DNA of 64,000 nt from [Clostridium] colinum (lineage in GTDB: Bacteria; Bacillota; Clostridia; Lachnospirales; CAG-274). The notes beneath the pieces were generated by a model. The model was not told the origin of the DNA. It made no database searches and saw only the letters and a program-made list of their open reading frames with translations. The position numbers and the translations under genes were made by a program. This document shows positions 57,465 to 64,000 of this stretch, piece after piece. The first letter of the stretch is position 1; each line of letters starts with the position of its first letter. The stretch spans positions 682,001 through 746,000 of the forward strand of contig NZ_OW712331.1 in assembly GCF_940677205.1 (NCBI RefSeq). Direction: 5' to 3'.

Positions 57465-59561
57465 ATGGCGGTTAAAAAAAATTTGGTTATTGTAGAATCA
57501 CCTGCAAAGGCCAAGACATTAAAGAAATTTTTAGGAAGTAATTATAAAATAGAAGCATCTATGGGACACGTTAGAGATTTGCCTAAAAGTGAAATGGGTA
57601 TAAATATAGAAAGTGACTTTGAACCTAAATATATTACAATAAGAGGTAAAGGAGAGCTTTTAGCTAAGCTTAGAAAAGAAGTAAAATCTGCTAATAAAAT
57701 ATATTTAGCAACTGACCCAGATAGAGAAGGTGAAGCAATAAGTTGGCACCTTTTATATGCATTAAAATTAAATGAAAATAGTGATAAAAAAGTTTATAGA
57801 ATAACTTTTAATGAAATAACAAAAAATGCTGTTCAAAAATCTATAAAAGAAGCTAGAGAAATAGATATGAATCTAGTTGATGCACAACAGGCAAGACGTG
57901 CATTAGATAGAATAGTAGGATATAAAATAAGCCCTTTATTATGGAAAAAAATAAAAAAAGGGCTTAGTGCTGGTAGAGTACAGTCTGTTGCACTTAAACT
58001 AATATGTGATAGAGATGAGGAAATAGAAAATTTTATACCAGATGAATATTGGACAATAGATGCAAATTTAAAATTTAGCAAAAATAAGGTATTAAAAGCT
58101 AAATTTTATGGTAAAAATGGTAAAAAAATAGAAATTACATCTAAAGAGCAAACAGATGAAATATTAAACAATATAGGAGATAGTAAATTTATTATTAGTG
58201 AAATAAAAGAAGGAAAGAGAAATAAAAATCCTTTACCACCTTTTACAACAAGTACATTACAACAAGAAGCTTCTAAAATTTTTGGATATGCATCATCTAA
58301 AACAATGCTTATAGCACAACAGTTATATGAAGGTATTAGTATTAAAAATGAAGGAACAGTTGGTTTAGTATCATATATTCGTACAGATTCTGTAAGAATA
58401 TCGGACGAAGCTTATTTACAAGCTAAAGAATTTGTTGAAGATAGCTATGGAAAAGAGTTTTTTGCAAGTGAACGTAGAATATATAAGTCTAGAGGAAAGG
58501 CTCAAGATGCACACGAAGCAATAAGACCAACATATGTTAATAGAACGCCTGAAAGTATAAAAGAATCTTTAACAACAGAGCAATATAAAATATATAAGCT
58601 TATATGGGAAAGATTTTTATCTAGTCAAATGTCATCGGCAGTTTATATAACAAAAAATATAAAAATAAAAGCTAATGATTATGAATTTAGAATAACTGGT
58701 TCTACATTAGAGTTTGAAGGTTATTTGAAAGTATATAGAAAAAATGAAGAAAAAACAAACGAAAAAGAAGAAGAAGTTTTAATACCAGAAATTAACCTAA
58801 ACCAAGAGCTAGAAAAACAAGATATAATACCTTTACAACATTTTACTCAACCACCAGCAAGATACACAGAGGCAACCTTAATAAAAACATTAGAAGAAAT
58901 AGGTGTAGGAAGACCTAGTACTTATGCTCCTACAATATCTACAATAACCGCTAGAAACTATGTTACAAAAGAACAAAAAGTTTTTTATACTACAGAGTTA
59001 GGCGAGATAGTAAATAATATTATAAAAAATAATTTTGATAATATTATAAACGTAGATTTTACAGCAAAGATGGAAAGTAAGCTAGATGAAATAGAAGAAG
59101 GTAATATAGAATGGAAACAGGTATTAAGAGACTTTTATCCTCCATTTGAAAAAATGATAGAAGAGGCTTATGAAAAAATAGAAAATATAGAAATAGAAGA
59201 TGAAAAAACAGATATTTTATGTGAAAAATGTGGTTCTAATATGGTTATAAAATATGGTAAATATGGTAAATTTTTGGCTTGCCCAAATTTTCCAGAATGT
59301 AGCAATACAAAACCATTTTTTGAAGAAGCAGGTGTTAATTGCCCTAGCTGTGGAGGAGCAGTTTTAATAAAGAAAACAAAAAAAGGTAGAAAATTTTATG
59401 GTTGTGAAAATAACCCAGAATGTGAATTTATATCGTGGAACAAACCAACTGGTGAAAAATGCCCTAAATGTAATAGTTTTTTAATTGAAAAAGGAACAAA
59501 AAATAAAATTATTTGTTGTAGCAATAATGAGTGCGGTTATTATATAACTAAAGAAGAGTAA
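57465..59561 (+). CDS. topA: DNA topoisomerase I
   Basis: 698 aa type IA enzyme. TOPRIM domain with VESPAKAKTLKKFLG and TDPDREGEAISWHL; active-site Tyr in YIRTDSVRIS (about residue 304); RPSTYAPTI in domain IV. Three C-terminal four-Cys zinc fingers are intact (CEKCGS...CPNFPEC, CPSCGG...CENNPEC, CPKCNS...CSNNEC). It relaxes negative supercoils. Start ATG at 57465 behind AGGAGG. Confidence 0.97.
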   Translation: MAVKKNLVIVESPAKAKTLKKFLGSNYKIEASMGHVRDLPKSEMGINIESDFEPKYITIRGKGELLAKLRKEVKSANKIYLATDPDREGEAISWHLLYALKLNENSDKKVYRITFNEITKNAVQKSIKEAREIDMNLVDAQQARRALDRIVGYKISPLLWKKIKKGLSAGRVQSVALKLICDRDEEIENFIPDEYWTIDANLKFSKNKVLKAKFYGKNGKKIEITSKEQTDEILNNIGDSKFIISEIKEGKRNKNPLPPFTTSTLQQEASKIFGYASSKTMLIAQQLYEGISIKNEGTVGLVSYIRTDSVRISDEAYLQAKEFVEDSYGKEFFASERRIYKSRGKAQDAHEAIRPTYVNRTPESIKESLTTEQYKIYKLIWERFLSSQMSSAVYITKNIKIKANDYEFRITGSTLEFEGYLKVYRKNEEKTNEKEEEVLIPEINLNQELEKQDIIPLQHFTQPPARYTEATLIKTLEEIGVGRPSTYAPTISTITARNYVTKEQKVFYTTELGEIVNNIIKNNFDNIINVDFTAKMESKLDEIEEGNIEWKQVLRDFYPPFEKMIEEAYEKIENIEIEDEKTDILCEKCGSNMVIKYGKYGKFLACPNFPECSNTKPFFEEAGVNCPSCGGAVLIKKTKKGRKFYGCENNPECEFISWNKPTGEKCPKCNSFLIEKGTKNKIICCSNNECGYYITKEE

Positions 59562-59574
59562 AGGAGTTATTAAA

Positions 59575-60351
59575 TTGAGGATAGATTTAAAAGAAAGTAT
59601 AAAAAGTTTAAGTTTTATATTACAGAATGTATCCAAAAAAGAAAAAGTTTTAGTTAATTTTATTAATGAAATTTCTAAGATATTAGATTCAGACATATTA
59701 TTGTTAGATATAGAAGGTAATATATTATATGAAATAAATACTAAATTTGAATCTTTTGCATTTAAAAATGAATTATCTGGAGAAAAGATTTTAGAAAATC
59801 AGGTAATAAAACAATTAGAAAGTATAAATAATCCTAAAATAAATGTAACATTAGATAATCTTTATACAACAAAATTTGATAGAAATGAATTAAATAATAT
59901 ATATGGAATATTTTTACCTATGTATATGTATAAGGAAAGATTGGCTACTATAATTATATATAGAAAAAATAATTGTTTTTCTAAAGATATAGATATTTTG
60001 TGTGAATATATAGTATCTGTTTTAAGCATATTAGTTTGGAACTATAAAAGTATTGAAACAAATGAAAAACAAGCTAAAAAACAAAATATAAAAACTTGTA
60101 TTGCGACTTTATCTTATTCTGAATTAGAAGCGACCTTAAGTATATTTGATGAAATAGAAGGTAATGAAGGTTTAGTAGTTGCAAGTAAAATAGCAGATAG
60201 AAAAGGTATAACAAGGTCAGTGATAGTTAATGCACTTAGAAAGTTTGAAAGTGCAAGAATTATAGAGACTCGTTCTTTAGGAGTTAAAGGTACTTATATA
60301 AAAGTTTTAAATGAATATCTTTTACAAGAATTAAGTAAATTTAAAAACTAA
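59575..60351 (+). CDS. codY: Global regulator CodY
   Basis: 258 aa. An N-terminal GAF domain senses branched-chain amino acids, and the C-terminal winged helix holds the near-invariant motif ASKIADRKGITRSVIVNAL with RKFESARIIETRSLGVKGTY. It represses nutrient-scavenging genes in rich conditions. Start is TTG behind AAGGAG. The topA-codY order is the usual clostridial one. I did not find a clear CodY box upstream of genes in this window. Confidence 0.96.
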   Translation: MRIDLKESIKSLSFILQNVSKKEKVLVNFINEISKILDSDILLLDIEGNILYEINTKFESFAFKNELSGEKILENQVIKQLESINNPKINVTLDNLYTTKFDRNELNNIYGIFLPMYMYKERLATIIIYRKNNCFSKDIDILCEYIVSVLSILVWNYKSIETNEKQAKKQNIKTCIATLSYSELEATLSIFDEIEGNEGLVVASKIADRKGITRSVIVNALRKFESARIIETRSLGVKGTYIKVLNEYLLQELSKFKN

Positions 60352-60370
60352 TAAAATTAGGAGTATTTTT

Positions 60371-61069
60371 ATGACAAAAAATTTACATGCAAACCATAGA
60401 AAAAGAGTTAGAGCTAGATTTATTAAAGATGGAAACTTAGATAGTTTTGAACAACATCAAGTATTAGAGCTTTTATTATTTTATTCTGTACCAAGAAGAG
60501 ATACTAATGAACTTGCACATAAATTATTAAATGAATATGGAAGTTTATATACTTTGATGAATGCTAAACCAGAAGATATTATAAAAAGATGCAAAGTATC
60601 TGAAACAACAGCTGTTTTAATATCTATGATACCATATGTATGTAGAAAATTTTTAAGTAGTGCTTTAGACAATGAAAGACCTTGTATTAATTCTTTTAAT
60701 ATAGCACATAGTTATTTTGAATCAATATTAATAGGTAAACCTTTTGAGAGTTTTTATATGTTATGTTTAGATTTAAATAAAAGGCTTAAAAAGATTGTAA
60801 AAATAAGTGAAGGAGTAACAACTAATTCTCCTATTTATATGGAAAAAGTTGTAGGAGATGCACTTTTACATAATTCATCTTTTGTAATAATAGGACATAA
60901 TCACCCAAATGGTAATAAAAAACCTTCTAGCGCAGATGTTGAAGTTACTATGAAAATAACTAATGCTTTATTACATATAGATATAAAAGTTTTAGATCAT
61001 ATTATTATTTGTGGAGATGATAGTTTTAGTTTTGCTAAAAAAGGCTTATGTAATTTAAGATATCAATAA
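60371..61069 (+). CDS. radC: RadC-family JAB/MPN protein
   Basis: 232 aa. An N-terminal helix-hairpin-helix region (FEQHQVLELLLFYSVPRRDTN) precedes the JAB1/MPN metalloprotease-like domain with GHNHPNGNKKPSSADVEVT (HxHPx7SxxD). The family is called DNA repair protein by history, but a repair function is not supported by current knowledge. Follows codY by 19 bases, same unit. Confidence 0.93.
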   Translation: MTKNLHANHRKRVRARFIKDGNLDSFEQHQVLELLLFYSVPRRDTNELAHKLLNEYGSLYTLMNAKPEDIIKRCKVSETTAVLISMIPYVCRKFLSSALDNERPCINSFNIAHSYFESILIGKPFESFYMLCLDLNKRLKKIVKISEGVTTNSPIYMEKVVGDALLHNSSFVIIGHNHPNGNKKPSSADVEVTMKITNALLHIDIKVLDHIIICGDDSFSFAKKGLCNLRYQ

Positions 61070-61124
61070 ACAAAAATTATGTTTTACCGTATATATTAAT
61101 ATAAATATATATGGGAGTGATTAC

Positions 61125-61331
61125 ATGAAAAAGCTATATAGAAGTAATGAAAGAGTATTAAATGGGGTTTGTAGTGGATTAGGAATATATTTAGGAATAG
61201 ACCCAGTAATAATAAGAATAATATTTATTATATTTTTAATAACTGATGGATTTTTTTATCCTACGTTAGCATATTTTATAATGTCGTCTATAATTCCTAT
61301 AGATAGTAATATTATAGATATTGAAAATTAG
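61125..61331 (+). CDS. PspC-domain small membrane protein (first of two)
   Basis: 68 aa. PspC pattern: YRSNERVLNGVCSGLGIYLG, IDPVIIRIIFIIF, then a hydrophobic stretch. One or two membrane segments. Such peptides are linked to envelope stress responses in other bacteria; in clostridia the role is open. Its end overlaps the start region of the second copy. Confidence 0.88.
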   Translation: MKKLYRSNERVLNGVCSGLGIYLGIDPVIIRIIFIIFLITDGFFYPTLAYFIMSSIIPIDSNIIDIEN

Positions 61332-61347
61332 AAAGGATAAAGAAAAG

Positions 61348-61536
61348 ATGAAGAAAATTACAAGAAGTATGTATGATAGAAAATTAGCTGGTGTATGTGG
61401 AGGATTGGGAAAATTATATAATATAGATTCTAATTTTATTAGAGTAATTTTTCTTATTTTATGTGGGTATATACCTCCTATATCATTAATATATGTTATT
61501 TGTATTTTTATTATACCAAAAGAGAGTATGTTTTAA
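61348..61536 (+). CDS. PspC-domain small membrane protein (second of two)
   Basis: 62 aa. MYDRKLAGVCGGLGKLYNI then SNFIRVIFLILCGYIPP. A paralogue of the preceding gene from tandem duplication, now clearly diverged. I use ATG 61348, about ten bases behind AAAGGA; an ATG nine codons upstream lies inside the previous gene and lacks a ribosome site. Confidence 0.87.
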   Translation: MKKITRSMYDRKLAGVCGGLGKLYNIDSNFIRVIFLILCGYIPPISLIYVICIFIIPKESMF

Positions 61537-61585
61537 ACAACTATTAGTATTAATATAAAAACATAAATTTATTACTTTTATTTAT

Positions 61586-61616
61586 AAAGAGCCTAAAAAG
61601 CTCTTTTCTTTTTTTA
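61586..61616 (+). terminator. Terminator behind the PspC pair
   Basis: AAAGAGC (61586-61592) with GCTCTTT (61600-61606), seven-base loop, then TCTTTTTTTT. Ends the comM-to-pspC gene run. Confidence 0.88.
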
Positions 61617-61655
61617 TAATTTTTAATATAAATATTATCTAAAATAAAAAAATTA

Positions 61656-61725
61656 GTTTCAAAAAGTCAACAAAATTTTGAAACAAGAAAAAATCTAGAC
61701 CAAGCATCTAAGTATATGTTATAAT
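61656..61725 (+). promoter_or_regulatory. Inverted repeat and possible promoter before the 61779 gene
   Basis: GTTTCAAAA (61656-61664) and TTTTGAAAC (61676-61684) form a perfect 9-bp inverted repeat. Downstream, TATAAT (61720-61725) has a poor -35 (TAGACC, 61696-61701, 18 bases away). The repeat could be an operator for an activator. Confidence 0.4.
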
Positions 61726-61778
61726 TTACTAAAGTAAATTCAAATTAAATTAATATTTTATGAAATGAGGTTTATATT

Positions 61779-62345
61779 ATGAACAACTTAGATTTATTTA
61801 TAAATTATTTATGTGGTGAGTTTAATAATGATATACAAATACAACGAGAAGAAAAGGAAGGAAAGTTTATTCATCCAAAGGCTAAACATATAAATAATAT
61901 TTGTAACAATAAAATTAAAAATTTACCAGAAAATTTTAAAGGATACTTTATTATAGAAGAAAGTTATTATGAGCAAAATAATTTTAAAAATATTTTACCA
62001 CATTTGTTTTTGTTTACAGAAGATGAATATGGTAATATTGTTTTAACTTCTTATGAGTTACCAAAAGATATATCTAAAGAGGATTTTAGAAATGATAATC
62101 AAAATTTAGTTATGGATTATAATGAATTTAAAATATCTGAAAAATTTGAACCTATGACATATAAATTTATAAATGATGGATTTGAGGGAGAAAGCATAAG
62201 TAAATTTACATCAACAACTACATTTATTTTAAAAGAAAGAATAGAAAAAGATATTTTATATGTAAGTGAAATATTTAAAAAAGATGATAAAATAACATTT
62301 GGTTGTGAAAAACCTATAATATATAATAGAGTAAAAAGTTTTTAA
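61779..62345 (+). CDS. Uncharacterised protein
   Basis: 188 aa, soluble, no signal peptide. Ordered-looking segments include INYLCGEFNNDIQ, LPENFKGYFIIEESYYEQNNF, LPHLFLFTEDEYGNIVLTSY and a beta-rich end (TTTFILKERIEKDILYVSEIF). The overall pattern (a short helix, then many strands, with a Y/E-rich centre) loosely recalls the CpcT/CpeT fold, but I cannot support that. TGAGGTTT ribosome site. Followed by aroA after 15 bases. Confidence 0.65.
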   Translation: MNNLDLFINYLCGEFNNDIQIQREEKEGKFIHPKAKHINNICNNKIKNLPENFKGYFIIEESYYEQNNFKNILPHLFLFTEDEYGNIVLTSYELPKDISKEDFRNDNQNLVMDYNEFKISEKFEPMTYKFINDGFEGESISKFTSTTTFILKERIEKDILYVSEIFKKDDKITFGCEKPIIYNRVKSF

Positions 62346-62360
62346 TTTAAAGGAATAAAA

Positions 62361-63638
62361 ATGAAAAAAAAATTACTATATAATAAAAATTTAAAGGGTA
62401 AAGTAAAAGTTTTAGGAGACAAGTCCATATCTCATCGTGCTATTATGATTGGTGCATTAGCAGAAGGTATTACAAATATTAAAGGATTTTTAAAAGGTGA
62501 AGATTGTATATCTACAATAAATTGTTTTAAAGAGTTAGGAATAAAAATTATAGAAAATAATGACATAATAAGTGTTTATGGAAATGGTTTACATGGTTTA
62601 AAAAAACCTAAAAATACTCTTTATGTTGGTAACAGTGGGACAACTATACGCCTTATATCTGGTATATTATCTGCCCAAAATTTTTCTTGTAGTATAACAG
62701 GGGATAACTCTATTTTAAAAAGACCTATGCAAAGAATAATAGAGCCACTTTCTTTAATGGGGGCTAATATAGACAGTGATAATGGATTTGCTCCTTTAAA
62801 TATAAAAGGAACAAGATTAAAAGGTATCATATATAGTATGCCAATAGATAGTGCTCAAGTTAAATCAGCAATATTGCTTGCTAGTCTTTACAGTAGTAAT
62901 AAAACAATTATTAAAGAAAAAGGTAAATCAAGAAATCATAGTGAAATAATGTTAAAAAATTTTGGGGCAGATATTACGATTAATAAAAATAATATTATTA
63001 TTAATCCTATTAATAAATTAAATCCCCAAAATATAAATATATGTGGAGATATATCTTCAGCGTGTTTTATTATTGTAGGGGCATTAATTACAAAAAATTC
63101 ACATATTATAATAGAAAATGTAGGAATAAATCCAACTAGAACAGGTTTTTTAGAAATTTTATTAAAAATGGGAGCTAATATTAAGTTTTTAAATATTAGA
63201 TATGTAAATGGAGAAAAAGTTTGTGATATAGAAGTAAAATCATCAAAATTAAAAGGGTGTAATATTTATGGAGATATTATACCTAAAATGATAGATGAAA
63301 TACCTTTATTTGCATTAGTAGCATCTTTAGCAGATGGTGTTAGTATAGTTAAAGATGCACAAGAATTAAAGTTTAAAGAAAGTAATAGGATAAAAACTAT
63401 ATCTACAGAGCTTAATAAAATAGGTGCTAATATATTAGAAACAGATGACGGTATGGTTATAGAGGGAAATAAAATATTTTATGCAAATGAATGTGAAAGT
63501 TATAATGACCATAGAATAGCTATGTGTTTAGCAATAGCATCTTTAATATGTAGCGAACCAATTTTTTTAAATAACTATAAATGTGTTGACATTTCATTTC
63601 CTACATTTTTTAATATTTTAGAAAATTTAGCAAACTAA
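62361..63638 (+). CDS. aroA: 3-phosphoshikimate 1-carboxyvinyltransferase (EPSP synthase)
   Basis: 425 aa. Signatures: GDKSISHRAIMIGALAEG, the PEP-site YVGNSGTTIRLISGILSAQ (residues ~90-108), and LKFKESNRIKTISTELNKIG with DDHRIAM-type YNDHRIAMCLAIA. It condenses shikimate-3-phosphate with PEP for aromatic amino acids. No other shikimate genes are adjacent. AAAGGA ribosome site. Confidence 0.95.
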   Translation: MKKKLLYNKNLKGKVKVLGDKSISHRAIMIGALAEGITNIKGFLKGEDCISTINCFKELGIKIIENNDIISVYGNGLHGLKKPKNTLYVGNSGTTIRLISGILSAQNFSCSITGDNSILKRPMQRIIEPLSLMGANIDSDNGFAPLNIKGTRLKGIIYSMPIDSAQVKSAILLASLYSSNKTIIKEKGKSRNHSEIMLKNFGADITINKNNIIINPINKLNPQNINICGDISSACFIIVGALITKNSHIIIENVGINPTRTGFLEILLKMGANIKFLNIRYVNGEKVCDIEVKSSKLKGCNIYGDIIPKMIDEIPLFALVASLADGVSIVKDAQELKFKESNRIKTISTELNKIGANILETDDGMVIEGNKIFYANECESYNDHRIAMCLAIASLICSEPIFLNNYKCVDISFPTFFNILENLAN

Positions 63639-63682
63639 TAGTTTATTATTAAATTAATAAACTAAAGATAGGAGGGATAAAA

Positions 63683-64000
63683 ATGGATTGTATAATTACC
63701 TTAAAATATAATGGAGATAATGAAGAATTAAATATATCAAATAAATATATAGAGAAAGTAAAATATAAACTTAGTATTCCTAAAATAAATAGTATAAATC
63801 AAAAAAATGAAAGTAATATAATTGAAATTACTGGACGACTTACTGAAATGACTAGTGAAGATAATTTTGAAAGAGAACAAAATCTTTTAAAATGGTCTAT
63901 AGAAAAAGAAGAAAATATATTTAGTTATTATAGAAATATAGTAATAGATGTTGTACATAAAGGAAATTTAATAAGGCGAAATAAATTTTATTTTATGGAA
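63683..64000 (+). CDS. Unidentified protein, 3' end outside the window (possible Hcp/tail-tube-like)
   Basis: 106 codons are visible and the frame is still open. Strong GGAGGG ribosome site. The segment IEITGRLTEMTSED ... LLKWSIEKEENIFSYYRNIV with IDVVHKGNLIRRNKFYF resembles small clostridial proteins of the Hcp-like or tail-tube-like class (some annotated as 'membrane-associated protease 1'). That comparison is from memory and weak. If right, a contractile or phage-like gene set may begin here. A 9-bp inverted repeat (63640-63663) separates it from aroA. Confidence 0.45.
   Translation, partial: MDCIITLKYNGDNEELNISNKYIEKVKYKLSIPKINSINQKNESNIIEITGRLTEMTSEDNFEREQNLLKWSIEKEENIFSYYRNIVIDVVHKGNLIRRNKFYFME

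Overview
The window comes from a very AT-rich, endospore-forming, anaerobic Firmicute of the Clostridia. Sporulation is shown by sigma-G, an alpha/beta SASP, YtfJ, a GerMN-domain protein and a Spo0E-like peptide. The class is shown by CodY next to TopA, a CIRCE-controlled groESL operon, a glmS ribozyme and a DUF512 radical-SAM gene upstream of der. The 16S gene and gene content look most like Lachnospirales (Clostridium piliforme/colinum-like), but that placement is inference only.

Layout. 1-502: C-terminal part of a secreted CAP-domain protein. 706-5605: a minus-strand sucrose island (scrA-scrB and scrR-scrK) with one clear LacI-type operator just downstream of the scrA promoter. 5770-17199: a membrane peptide, an unusual exported stalk-domain/TolC-like coiled-coil protein, sigG, a YfmF/YfmH pair, lgt, a Spo0E-like peptide, rpsO, ktrBA, an rRNA/tRNA methyltransferase, dCMP deaminase and an 8-oxoG glycosylase. 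17322-22871: CIRCE-groESL and rpsB-tsf-pyrH-frr with a structured rpsB leader and internal terminators. 22981-25145: glmS behind a glmS ribozyme and a further pair of mutually exclusive hairpins. 25467-37509: a LysR regulator, a lipoprotein, then a long plus-strand housekeeping run (rnhB, ylqH-like, yraN-like, pgeF, pnuC, DUF512 radical SAM, der, plsY, gpsA, ytfJ, guaA).

37564-41498 is the most unusual stretch. Behind guaA lies a type I toxin gene (26-aa holin-like peptide) with its Shine-Dalgarno locked in a hairpin and a convergent antisense-RNA candidate, then the last 33 codons of a tyrosine recombinase, then three tandem rrn promoters driving a complete 16S rRNA. That 16S is followed only by tRNA-Tyr, tRNA-Leu, tRNA-Arg and a strong terminator: no 23S or 5S follows. 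A broken AbrB/SpoVT N-terminus and a GerMN protein come next.

42013-64000: a secreted phosphatidylinositol-type phospholipase C with a lectin-like tail, a SASP, a block of hairpins, asnS, nudF, several unrecognised genes including a TPR protein with a putative modified-DNA-reader N-terminus, a GGDEF-EAL protein next to a lone prepilin and a YjfB-like peptide, a CaCA antiporter, then comM-dprA-topA-codY-radC, two PspC peptides, aroA and a gene cut by the window end. TTG start codons are frequent.
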